Origin: an uncultured Collinsella sp.
GTDB lineage: Bacteria > Actinomycetota > Coriobacteriia > Coriobacteriales > Coriobacteriaceae
DNA: 52,142 nucleotides
Assembly: GCA_900754745.1 (NCBI GenBank)
Contig: CAAEEB010000069.1
Location: 1 to 52,142 of the forward strand
Reading direction: 5' to 3'
Position 1 is the stretch's first letter. Each line of letters opens with the position of its first letter. The notes beneath the pieces were generated by a model that worked only from the letters and a program-made list of their open reading frames with translations, had not been told where the DNA came from and did not search any database. This document shows, piece after piece, positions 8,051 through 15,953 of the stretch. A program made the translations under genes and the position numbers.

Positions 8051-9151
8051 TTACTCATCCATGAGATAGTAGTGGCCCAGCGCGTCGGCACCCAGAATGG
8101 CGTTCGCGACCATCTCGGGCGTCACCTCAAACGGCATGTTGCACATGGTGTCCTCGGGCGCGCAGGCGGCCTCGGCAACAATCATGGCCTGCTCGCGCGT
8201 AAGCTCGGCAACGCCAAGCTCCTTCATCGTGACCGGCAGGCCCAGCTCAATGCAGAAGCCCAAGACTTCCTCAAGCCTCTCAGTCGGAGCGTCCTCGAGT
8301 ACCAGCTGGACGATAGTGCCAAAGGCGACCTTCTCGCCGTGATACATGCCATGGCACTCGGGCAGCATCGTCAAGCCGTTATGGATGGCATGGGCCGCAG
8401 CGAGGCCCGAGCTCTCAAAGCCAATGCCCGAAAGCAGCGTGTTGGCCTCAATGATGTGCTCGACGGCAGGCGTGAGCGCACCCTTCTCCAGCGCAACCTT
8501 GGCCTTCACGCCATCGGCCATAAGCGTCTCGTAGCAGAGCTTGGCAAGCGCCAAGCCGGCCATTCCGCCCTTGCCGCCGGCACAAGTGCCACCGTCGGCA
8601 TCGTGCGTCGCCTGAGCCTCGAAATAGGTTGCGAGCGCATCGCCCATGCCGGAAACCGTCAGGCGCACCGGGCTCGCCGCGATAACCGTCGTATCCATAA
8701 GGACGATATTGGGGTTTGCCTTCAGGAAGAGGTACTTGTCGAACTGGCCGTCATCGGTATAGAGCACCGAAAGCGCCGAGCACGGGGCATCGGTCGAAGC
8801 AATGGTGGGGCAAATGATAACCGGGGATTCCAGGTAATAGGCAACGGCCTTCGCGGTGTCGAGGATCTTGCCGCCACCGACGCCGACGATGATGTCGCAA
8901 CCGTTGTCACGGGCGAGCGCAACCAGGCGATCGACCTCGCCCTTGGAGCACTCGCCGTTAAAGTCCTCAAACAGCAGCTCGGCCTTAGCCTCGGTAAAAC
9001 CGCCCTCGATCTTGGCACCGACGCGCTTCTTGCCCGAAGGCGTCACGATGACGAGGGCCTTAGCGCCGAGCGGCTCAACGTAAGAGCCGAGCTTGGCGAG
9101 CTCGTCCGGACCCTGGATGTACTTGCTGGGGCTATTGAAAATTGCAGCCAT
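8051..9151 (-). CDS. gldA: Glycerol dehydrogenase family protein
   Basis: A 366-aa Zn-dependent, NAD-linked dehydrogenase that oxidises glycerol to dihydroxyacetone. The nucleotide site GVGGGKILDTAKAVA is at about residues 93-107, and ASTDAPCSALSVLY is the conserved substrate/NAD segment. The metal ligands are Asp in SGMGDAL and the two His in AAHAIHNGL and CHGMYHGEKVAFG. Length is typical. The start codon at 9151 has only a weak ribosome site. It lies immediately downstream of the Fe-alcohol dehydrogenase on the same strand but behind that gene's terminator, so its expression may depend on readthrough or a very short promoter region. Confidence 0.92.
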   Translation of the reverse strand: MAAIFNSPSKYIQGPDELAKLGSYVEPLGAKALVIVTPSGKKRVGAKIEGGFTEAKAELLFEDFNGECSKGEVDRLVALARDNGCDIIVGVGGGKILDTAKAVAYYLESPVIICPTIASTDAPCSALSVLYTDDGQFDKYLFLKANPNIVLMDTTVIAASPVRLTVSGMGDALATYFEAQATHDADGGTCAGGKGGMAGLALAKLCYETLMADGVKAKVALEKGALTPAVEHIIEANTLLSGIGFESSGLAAAHAIHNGLTMLPECHGMYHGEKVAFGTIVQLVLEDAPTERLEEVLGFCIELGLPVTMKELGVAELTREQAMIVAEAACAPEDTMCNMPFEVTPEMVANAILGADALGHYYLMDE

Positions 9152-9167
9152 AACTATCCCATTCTCT

Positions 9168-9212
9168 AAAAGAAAAAAGAAAGGGGCTCCGTACAGATAC
9201 GTGCGGAGCCCC
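9168..9212 (-). terminator. Terminator of the Fe-alcohol dehydrogenase
   Basis: Arms GGGGCTCCG (9183-9191) and CGGAGCCCC (9204-9212), with a purine-rich tract at 9168-9182 that reads as a long T-rich run on the minus strand. It lies 22 bp past the stop and only about 30 bp before the start of gldA. Confidence 0.85.
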
Positions 9213-9234
9213 TCGTTACGATAACAAGAGTCGA

Positions 9235-10458
9235 TTAGAAATCGATGTCGGTGTCGTAGTAGCAGGCCTTGAGGATCTTCTCGAAGTCGGCAGCCTTGGT
9301 CTCACGCGGGTTCTCGGGCGTGCAGGCGTCCTGCTCGGCGTTCGCGGCGATCTCGGGCAGCTTGGCGAGGAACTCCTCCTCGGAAACCATCTGCGGGTTC
9401 TCGGCGTCGACCTTCACGCCACCATTCGCGTAATCCTTGATGGACTGCGGAATGTTGAGCTGGTCGTTGAGGTCGCGAATCTTCTGGACGAGCGCAGCGA
9501 TGAGCTCCTCGTTGGTCTCGCCGGGAAGGTGCAGGATCTCCTTGGCCACGTAAGCGTAACGCTCGGCAGCACGCGGGTCCTTGGAGTTCCACTGGATAAC
9601 CTTGCCCAGGTACATGGCGTTGGCAGCACCGTGGATGATGTGGCCGTTCTCGAAGGCAGCGCCGGTCTTGTGAGCCATGGAGTGAACGATGCCGAGCAGG
9701 CCCGAGGAGAAGGCGATACCGGCGATGCACTGAGCCTCGTGCATGTGCTGACGGGCCTCATGGTCGCCAGCATAGGACTTGGGCAGCCACTCGACGATCT
9801 CGCGGATGCCGTGCAGAGCGTTGGCGTCGGTGAACATAGAGGCGCAGGTGGAAACGTAGGCCTCCATGCAGTGGGTCAGAGCGTCCATGCCGGTGTGAGC
9901 GCACAGCTTGGCGGGCATGGTGTAGGTGAGCTCGGGGTCGACGATGGCGACATCAGGGGTGATGTTGAAGTCGGCCAGCGGGTACTTGATGCCCTTGGCG
10001 TAGTCGGTAATGACGGAGAACGCGGTGACCTCGGTAGCGGTGCCGGAGGTAGAGGAGATGGCGCAGAAATGAGCCTTCTGACGCAGCTCGGGGAAGCTGA
10101 ACGGCTGGATGATGTTATCGAAGGACTCCTCGGGATACTCGTAGAAGACCCACATGGCCTTAGCGGCATCGATGGGCGAGCCGCCGCCGATGGCGATAAT
10201 CCAGTCGGGCTCGAACTCGCGCATGGCCTCGGCGCCCTTCATGACCGTCTCGATGGACGGATCGGACTCGACGCCCTCGAACAGCTTGACCTCGAAACCG
10301 CCCTCTTTGAGGTCGGCCTCAACGTCCTGCAGGAACCCGCCGCGGCGCATAGAGCTGCCGCCAGAAACGATGATGGCCTTCTTGCCCTTGAGGTTCTTCA
10401 CCTCGTGGCGAGCGCCCTCACCAAAGTACAGATCGCGAGGATTGGTAAAACGTCCCAT
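9235..10458 (-). CDS. Iron-containing alcohol dehydrogenase
   Basis: A 407-aa group III alcohol dehydrogenase, related to butanol and 1,3-propanediol dehydrogenases, that reduces aldehydes during fermentation. The NAD-binding motif GGGSPIDAAKAMW is at about residues 94-106. Iron ligands lie in HTGMDALTHCMEAYVST, HSMAHKTGA and the His of FENGHIIHGAANA. The start at 10458 follows a perfect AGGAGG; 17 additional upstream codons have no support. With gldA and the 2-hydroxyacid dehydrogenase it makes a local block of fermentative redox enzymes. Confidence 0.93.
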   Translation of the reverse strand: MGRFTNPRDLYFGEGARHEVKNLKGKKAIIVSGGSSMRRGGFLQDVEADLKEGGFEVKLFEGVESDPSIETVMKGAEAMREFEPDWIIAIGGGSPIDAAKAMWVFYEYPEESFDNIIQPFSFPELRQKAHFCAISSTSGTATEVTAFSVITDYAKGIKYPLADFNITPDVAIVDPELTYTMPAKLCAHTGMDALTHCMEAYVSTCASMFTDANALHGIREIVEWLPKSYAGDHEARQHMHEAQCIAGIAFSSGLLGIVHSMAHKTGAAFENGHIIHGAANAMYLGKVIQWNSKDPRAAERYAYVAKEILHLPGETNEELIAALVQKIRDLNDQLNIPQSIKDYANGGVKVDAENPQMVSEEEFLAKLPEIAANAEQDACTPENPRETKAADFEKILKACYYDTDIDF

Positions 10459-10958
10459 ACTGTGCCTCCTAAACAAGCCCCTCTTAGACTTGCGTATATA
10501 ACGGAGCACCCGATTGGCTCCGTTAGGACCGTTTTGCGCGTTGCCGGCGATGACAATGCGCGATGTCTGAACGTCTCAACGCTCAGACAAACACTATTTT
10601 ACCGTTCTGGTTGGTCAGTTATTCACCTAAAGCCAACAATGATGAAACGTTTTTTCTATCCCTGAAGACCCTTGTGGGGCATTCATACTCCCAAGCTGGG
10701 CAAACGTTTTATCAGGGTTGACCACATATCCCGGGTAGGACTGTGCCCCTCCAAAATGTGCCCCGTTCGCCGCCAAAAATCGACCGTTTACGGCACTGTG
10801 ATACCACCCGCGCAACTGAGGTGCCGACATTTGTGCGACATCCGTCTTCGTGGTGCAAAGGTGCAAGTCCAAGTGCGGCACCCCCGGTGTGCCACATGCG
10901 GGTAAACTAGACCTTTATATAGAGACATTTGAACCCTAACCGCAGCAAAGGAGGCCCC
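10459..10958. other. 500-bp divergent promoter region
   Basis: No supported gene. It separates the Fe-alcohol dehydrogenase (minus) from the helical-repeat operon (plus). It contains a stem TGTCTGA (10564-10570) / TCAGACA (10583-10589), and near 10877-10900 a GTGCGGCACC/GGTGTGCCACA-type imperfect inverted repeat. No match to the Rex consensus was seen. Confidence 0.4.
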
Positions 10959-12035
10959 ATGGCATTCGATCCCATTCAAGAGGATTGCCATCGCCTCGTT
11001 CTTGAGGCCTTGCGCCGCGACAATATCCCGCTCACTGACGGCCCCGCCGTCGAGCGTCTGATGGAGCAATTCAACCGCAACCCCGCGCCGCTCATCGTGC
11101 ACGATCGCGACCGCGCCGGGCACCTCATTGCCAAGGTGGTCGAGGCTGTCGACTACCGCATCCCTTTTATCCCCGACGACGCCCAGGCAGAGCAAGAAGA
11201 AGCCGCAGCCGAGAACATGCTCCGCGAGGCAGCCGCGCTCGATCCGGCCAACTGGGATGCCCAGCGCATGCTGACGGCGCTCACCGCCGAATCCAACGAG
11301 GAATACGTACAATATCTGGTGTCCAAGTGCGACGAGGTGGAGCACGATTTGGCGCTCAAGATCGCCTCGGCGCAGGACCCCTACGAGCGTGAGGCCGCAG
11401 GCGACCTGACCCGCCGTCCCTACCTGCGCTGGCTTGCCGCCTTGGCATCGCGCGCGCTCATTAGCGGCCGCTACCGCATGTCGCTGGATGCCGCGAATCG
11501 CAGCCTGGACTTTGCGCCCAACGACCCCGCCGGCGTCCGCCATACCGCGATGCTTGCCATGGCAAAGCTCGAATACCCTGCCGAGGAGCTCAAGCGTTTT
11601 CGCTCCGCCCACTCCGTGTCCTATCTTGCCAACACGCCGCTGCGCCGCCGTCCCAAGGACGCAGAGCGTGACCTGGACCCGTGGACGCTCATCGCGCTGA
11701 TGAGCGCTGCCTGGCGCGGGCTGGATTACGAGGGCGCCGAACACTACTTGCGCATCCTGGTGTGCTCATGCCCGCACGCAGCCGAAGCACTCTATTTCCA
11801 AACCGAGTTTCCCGATGGCGTCTATGCCCGCGTCAACGTAGGTCCAGGCTCCACCGATGAGCTTGTCCTTGCCCTGTCCGAGGCGACGCCGGTGCTGCAA
11901 GAGGGCCTAGGCGCGCCCGACAACGCCAGCTTTGCCGCCTGGGTCGCCACCAACGACATCGTGCGCTCCCAGATCGACGAACGAATCCTACGCGCGGCCG
12001 AACAGGGATTGCCGTTTAAGGGAGGAGACCTCTAA
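10959..12035 (+). CDS. Helical-repeat (TPR-like) hypothetical protein, paralogue 1
   Basis: A 358-aa protein of no family I can name. It is almost all helical and Ala/Leu/Glu-rich, with no signal peptide or membrane segment. The segment SGRYRMSLDAANRSLDFAPNDPAGVRHTAMLAM (about 178-210) has a tetratricopeptide-like spacing. The start at 10959 has AAAGGAGG in front. The stop overlaps the next start by one base, so the two are translationally coupled. The next protein aligns with it in order (the SxRYR repeat, then a Cys-containing helix, then a C-terminal FA.W motif), so the pair probably arose by duplication. Their position directly before murT-gatD suggests a cell-wall-related or scaffold role; this is inference. 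Confidence 0.8.
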   Translation: MAFDPIQEDCHRLVLEALRRDNIPLTDGPAVERLMEQFNRNPAPLIVHDRDRAGHLIAKVVEAVDYRIPFIPDDAQAEQEEAAAENMLREAAALDPANWDAQRMLTALTAESNEEYVQYLVSKCDEVEHDLALKIASAQDPYEREAAGDLTRRPYLRWLAALASRALISGRYRMSLDAANRSLDFAPNDPAGVRHTAMLAMAKLEYPAEELKRFRSAHSVSYLANTPLRRRPKDAERDLDPWTLIALMSAAWRGLDYEGAEHYLRILVCSCPHAAEALYFQTEFPDGVYARVNVGPGSTDELVLALSEATPVLQEGLGAPDNASFAAWVATNDIVRSQIDERILRAAEQGLPFKGGDL

Positions 12036-13078
12036 TGGATCCGAGCGTCTACATCCCCGCCTATCTGGAGCGCACCTATCTGGCATCGCACCCCGAACTC
12101 ACCGATGCAGCACGCGAGCTTGTCCATAACGACATCAGCGCAAACCCTCACAAGTATGCGCAGACCGAGCATGCCCAAGCGCTGCTGTCCTATGCCGGCG
12201 TTCATCGTCATTTGCTTGACGAACTTCGCCGCATCGAGGACATGGGCAGCGACGAGGAGTTTGAGCAGACGCGCAACCGCCTGTTCGACGACATGCGCGA
12301 CGAGCTGCTCAAGATTGTTCGCGCCGATGCGCTGGCTGTCGATGCCCAGTTGCTCGCCATCATCCTGGCGGACACGCCCGTCGATGCTTGCCTGGGCGAC
12401 TTGATGAAGCTCGAGACGAGTACGGCCGACTACCTGCAACAAAGCGTGCCCGGGTTTGATATGGAGGCCCCGCACTACTGGGCCAATAATGTTTTGGCCG
12501 ACGGTGTCACCGCAGCAGACCTTACCGTGAGCGAGCCAGCCCTTATCGGGTGGCTCCACACGCTCGAGGCCATCTCGCAGCTGTGCATGGCGAGCGCTCG
12601 TTATCGCGCCGCCGCAAATTATTCTCGCCGTGTCCTTAAGGCGGAGGGCTATCCCACCCGAGCTGCAGGCACCGTGTTACTCGCCCTCGCTCGCCTAGAA
12701 GACGAGGACGGCTTTTTTGCCCTGGCACATCAGCTCGAGGAGCAGATGGGGGCAGACGCACTCGAAAACTCTCCTTGGTACCTGCTCGCCCGCACGATTC
12801 TGCTGTTCAAAACAAACAAGATGCGCCCGGCGACGCGCGCGCTGCGTGAGTTCGCCAACCGTTGCGAGGGCGGCGCGTTCTTCTTGCTGAACCCCATGTA
12901 CCAGACGCCGTATCTTCCCTGCCGACCCGAGCCACGCGATCCGTGGGATCTTTCGCACCAGGCCGTTTGGGAAGCGGACGGCATCATCTCGGACACTCCC
13001 GACTTTGCCCCCTGGGCCAACGCCTGCGAAGATGTATCGCAGCTTGCCCAGGAATTTGCGCGCCGCTACGGCTTTTAG
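12035..13078 (+). CDS. Helical-repeat (TPR-like) hypothetical protein, paralogue 2
   Basis: A 347-aa soluble helical protein, paralogous to the preceding one. The matching core is SARYRAAANYSRRVLKAEGYPTRAAGTVLLALARLEDEDG, and the matching C-terminus is DTPDFAPWANACED. It contains a run of negatively charged helices near the N-terminus (LLDELRRIEDMGSDEEFEQTRNRL). The ribosome site GGGAGGAG lies inside the end of the upstream gene. Function unknown; it is probably a partner of paralogue 1, and it ends 45 bp before the MurT-GatD fusion. Confidence 0.8.
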   Translation: MDPSVYIPAYLERTYLASHPELTDAARELVHNDISANPHKYAQTEHAQALLSYAGVHRHLLDELRRIEDMGSDEEFEQTRNRLFDDMRDELLKIVRADALAVDAQLLAIILADTPVDACLGDLMKLETSTADYLQQSVPGFDMEAPHYWANNVLADGVTAADLTVSEPALIGWLHTLEAISQLCMASARYRAAANYSRRVLKAEGYPTRAAGTVLLALARLEDEDGFFALAHQLEEQMGADALENSPWYLLARTILLFKTNKMRPATRALREFANRCEGGAFFLLNPMYQTPYLPCRPEPRDPWDLSHQAVWEADGIISDTPDFAPWANACEDVSQLAQEFARRYGF

Positions 13079-13123
13079 CGACGCGATCGCCCCGACCATA
13101 TCATCTATGTTAGGAACGGCTTC

Positions 13124-15301
13124 ATGAACCTCCGCTCATCTCTCGCCTGCACCTCGAGCGATATCGCCCGCTGGGGACTGCGCTCTGTCCTCAAACGCCA
13201 GGGTGGCGTGCTTCCCGGCCGCATCGCCATGAAAATCGACCCCGAGCTGCTAAGCGACCTCGCGAGCCTGGTCGACCGCAGCGTGGTGATCACCGGTACT
13301 AATGGCAAGACCACCACCTCCAACCTCATCGCCGACGCCGTTGCTGCCAGCGGTGCTACCGTGGTGTGCAACCGTGCCGGCAACAATATGGAGCCTGGTG
13401 TGGTGGGCGCCCTGCTCGAGGCCCGCGGCGGCCTTAAGCGCACCAGCAGCGGCAAGCGCGTGGGCGTTTTTGAGTGCGACGAGCTCTACACCGTACGCGT
13501 TCTGCCCAAGCTCAAGCCGACGTACTTTGTGCTGCTCAACCTGTTCCGCGACCAGCTAGACCGCTACGGCGAGATTGATCACACCCAAGACGTCATCGCC
13601 CACGCGCTGGAGCTCTCTCCGGCAACAACGCTCATCTACAACGCAGACGACCCGCTGTGTGCCGCGATCGCCGCGCGCGTTCCCAATGCAAGCATCGCCT
13701 TTGGCATCGACGGCGCCACCGACACCGAATCCGACCGCATTAGCGACTCGCGTTTTTGCTCACAGTGCAACGCGCCGTTGGAGTACGACTATGTGCAGTA
13801 CGGACAGCTTGGCGCATACCATTGCCCCTCGTGCGGCTGGGCCCGCCCTGGGCTTGTCCGTCGCGTGACGGGCGTGGAGCTCGGCTGCGACGGCTACGGC
13901 TTTGACCTGAACTTTGGACCCAATACCGACGCACCCGCAACGCACATCGCCACGCGCTACAACGGCTTGTACATGGTCTACAACGTTGCCGCCGCCTTCT
14001 TTGCGGCGCGCGAGCTGGGCGTGGACGCGGCGCATCTGCAGCCCACGCTCGATGCCTACGTCCCCGCCGGCGGGCGCATGGGCCGCTGGGAAATCGCTGG
14101 CCGTACCGTCGAGGCAAATCTGGCCAAAAATCCCGTGGGCTTCGATCGCCAGATCCAGTCCATTAAAACGGCAGGCGGCAGGCTCTGCGCCTTCTTCCTG
14201 AACGACAACGACGCCGACGGCCACGATGTCTCGTGGATCTACGACGTCGACTTCGAGCGCATCGCCGATACCCCAGGGCTTGTCGCCTTTGCCGGCGGCA
14301 CGCGTGCACACGATATGCAGGTACGCCTGAAGTACGCCGGCATCGACGCCGCCATCATCTCGAATATCGAGCAGGCGATCGGCGCCGTGGCAGACGAGGC
14401 CGCCAATGACACCTTCTACGCCGTCGCCAACTACACGGCCTTCCCGCCGCTGGTCAAGGAACTCGACGAGCTTAAGGGCACCGATGCGAGCTCGGTTGCC
14501 TCCCACGCCGTAACGTGCGCCGATGGCGGCGCTGTCCCCATCGACATTGTGCCGGTCGAGCTCTCGCGTCCGCTGCGCATCGTCTACCTGTATCCCGATG
14601 CCCTCAACCTCTATGGCGACGGCGGCAACGTCATCGCCCTCGAGCGCCGCTGCGCCTGGCGCGGCATTCCCGTGCGCGTGGACGAGGTCCGCATGGGCGA
14701 GTCGCTCGATCTCACCGACGCCGACATCGTCATGATGGGCGGTGGCTCCGACCGCGATCAGCTGGCCGTGGCACACGAGCTGTTCGCTCAAAAAGACAAG
14801 GTCGCGGCCTATGTTGAGGATGGCGGCTCGCTGCTCGCTATCTGTGGCAGCTATCAGCTGCTCGGCCGTTCGTACTATATGGGCGAGAATCGCATCGAGG
14901 GCCTGGGCGTCATTGCCGCCGAGACCGTGCGCGGCTCCGACCGTCTGATCGGCAACGTCGCCGTCAAGACCGACCTGTCACCCGAGCCCTTTGTGGGATT
15001 CGAGAACCACGGCGGCCGCACCCTGCTCGATGCAGAGGCCACGCCGCTCGGAACGTCCGTCGTCACGGGTACCGGTAACAACGGCGACGATGGCTTTGAG
15101 GGCATCATCTACAAGGGCGTCATCGGCACGTACCTACACGGACCGGCACTGCCCAAGAACCCCGAGCTCGCCGACTGGCTCATCGCCCACGCTCTCGAGC
15201 GCCGTGGCGATGCACGGGCCACCGCTCTGCTGCCGCTCAAGCCCCTCGACGACACTTACGAGCACGCCGCCCACGACGCCGCGATGAAGCTCCTCCTCTA
15301 A
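13124..15301 (+). CDS. MurT-GatD fusion: lipid II isoglutaminyl synthase
   Basis: Amidates the D-glutamate of lipid II to isoglutamine using glutamine and ATP. In the species where it was characterised, MurT and GatD are separate proteins; here one 725-aa ORF holds both. Residues 1-450 are MurT: Mur-ligase P-loop GTNGKTTT (58-65), a CxxC...CxxC zinc ribbon (Cys212, 215, 234, 237), and a DUF1727 domain with the DVSWIYDVDFE motif (368-378). A linker of about 30 residues leads to GatD (483-725), a class I amidotransferase starting LRIVYLYPDALNLYGDGGN, with the probable nucleophile Cys574 (AICGSYQLLG) and His672 (YLHGP). All key residues appear present, so both halves should be active. A small amount of frame ambiguity is unlikely because the reading frame is open throughout. 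Confidence 0.93.
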   Translation: MNLRSSLACTSSDIARWGLRSVLKRQGGVLPGRIAMKIDPELLSDLASLVDRSVVITGTNGKTTTSNLIADAVAASGATVVCNRAGNNMEPGVVGALLEARGGLKRTSSGKRVGVFECDELYTVRVLPKLKPTYFVLLNLFRDQLDRYGEIDHTQDVIAHALELSPATTLIYNADDPLCAAIAARVPNASIAFGIDGATDTESDRISDSRFCSQCNAPLEYDYVQYGQLGAYHCPSCGWARPGLVRRVTGVELGCDGYGFDLNFGPNTDAPATHIATRYNGLYMVYNVAAAFFAARELGVDAAHLQPTLDAYVPAGGRMGRWEIAGRTVEANLAKNPVGFDRQIQSIKTAGGRLCAFFLNDNDADGHDVSWIYDVDFERIADTPGLVAFAGGTRAHDMQVRLKYAGIDAAIISNIEQAIGAVADEAANDTFYAVANYTAFPPLVKELDELKGTDASSVASHAVTCADGGAVPIDIVPVELSRPLRIVYLYPDALNLYGDGGNVIALERRCAWRGIPVRVDEVRMGESLDLTDADIVMMGGGSDRDQLAVAHELFAQKDKVAAYVEDGGSLLAICGSYQLLGRSYYMGENRIEGLGVIAAETVRGSDRLIGNVAVKTDLSPEPFVGFENHGGRTLLDAEATPLGTSVVTGTGNNGDDGFEGIIYKGVIGTYLHGPALPKNPELADWLIAHALERRGDARATALLPLKPLDDTYEHAAHDAAMKLLL

Positions 15302-15308
15302 CGCCCCG

Positions 15309-15345
15309 CCACCACAAAGGGGACAGGCACCTTTGTGGTGGTTTT
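15309..15345 (+). repeat. 33-bp dispersed hairpin, copy 1 (probable terminator)
   Basis: Arms CCACCACAAAGG (15309-15320) and CCTTTGTGGTGG (15330-15341) with a GGACAGGCA loop and TTTT after. It begins 7 bp after the murT-gatD stop. A copy differing at one base in 33 lies at 50846-50878, in the same orientation relative to its upstream gene. Confidence 0.8.
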
Positions 15346-15364
15346 GACCTGCCACGGCAGTTTG

Positions 15365-15499
15365 TCTCAATCTGTAACATCTAGACCGTTAAAAGTCGTC
15401 TTACTGTTACAGATTGAGATATTCGTCCCGACGCCCGCCGTTTGTCTCGATCTGTAACAGATAGAGCCGATTTGCCCGCCCAGATGTTACAGATTGAGA
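15365..15499. repeat. Two tandem hairpin repeats, 80-bp period
   Basis: Copy 1 has arms at 15365-15379 and 15405-15419 (TCTCAATCTGTAACA and its exact complement). Copy 2 has arms at 15445-15459 (one base different) and 15485-15499. Both arms are displaced by exactly 80 bp. The loops differ in sequence. They resemble REP-type palindromes between murT-gatD and tRNA-Glu. Confidence 0.8.
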
Positions 15500-15600
15500 T
15501 ATTTGAAAATCAGGATAGGGAGCCAGCTCCTGTGTGGTGGTTTTCCAGTTTGCCAACGATATACGCGCCGGCAAAAAAGTCTGCTATACTCTTTCCCGCT

Positions 15601-15677
15601 GTCCCCATCGTCTAGCGGCCAAGGACGCCACCCTTTCAAGGTGGATATCGCGGGTTCGAATCCCGCTGGGGGCACCA
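15601..15677 (+). tRNA. tRNA-Glu (anticodon UUC)
   Basis: A complete cloverleaf. The acceptor GTCCCCA pairs with TGGGGGC (one G-U pair), the anticodon stem CCACC/GGTGG encloses loop CTTTCAA (anticodon TTC, reading GAA/GAG), and the T-arm is GCGGGTTCGAATCCCGC. The CCA end is encoded at 15675-15677. An 18-nt copy of its 3' end recurs at 15848-15865. Confidence 0.96.
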
Positions 15678-15689
15678 CAGAATCTGAGA

Positions 15690-15720
15690 AGCCCGTTACC
15701 AATTCGGTAGCGGGCTTTTT
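15690..15720 (+). terminator. Terminator after tRNA-Glu
   Basis: Arms AGCCCGTTACC (15690-15700) and GGTAGCGGGCT (15706-15716), one G-U pair, followed by TTTTT. Confidence 0.9.
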
Positions 15721-15728
15721 GCTACCGG

Positions 15729-15865
15729 TATGCCGGGATTCGAACCCGACAGGGTGCGGAGCTGAGGAAACGCGAAGCGTTTTCCAGCGCAGCACGCAAG
15801 GAGCGGAGCGACGCAGCGAAGGCGGGCGGCGCCAGCCGCACGCGGACATCCCGCTGGGGGCACCA
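15729..15865. mobile_element. T-arm-bounded GC-rich element beside tRNA-Glu
   Basis: Starts with an antisense T-arm-like segment (CCGGGATTCGAACCCG, about 15733-15748). It then has a hairpin core AAACGCGAAGCGTTT (15768-15782) and a run of short GC-rich imperfect repeats, and ends in an exact 18-nt copy of the tRNA-Glu 3' end including CCA (15848-15865). The same core with one change is found beside ssrA (35782-35796). It may be an integration scar or a small mobile repeat; it carries no gene. Confidence 0.55.
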
Positions 15866-15878
15866 ACTTTAAAATGTT

Positions 15879-15917
15879 CGAACCCGCCGGATATAAGGTC
15901 CGACGGGTTCGTTTTTT
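15879..15917 (+). terminator. Second terminator, beyond the T-arm element
   Basis: Arms CGAACCCGCCGGA (15879-15891) and TCCGACGGGTTCG (15899-15911), one mismatch, followed by six T. It may be the original terminator of tRNA-Glu, now displaced by the inserted segment. It also faces the end of the EFR1 gene on the other strand. Confidence 0.8.
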
Positions 15918-15953
15918 GCCGTTATAAAACGGAAAGTACTCAAGGCCCTTGCG

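Noticed and set aside
10627..10881. Minus-strand ORF of 84 aa in the 500-bp intergenic region
   Set aside because: No ribosome site, no family similarity, and it lies in a likely promoter region.
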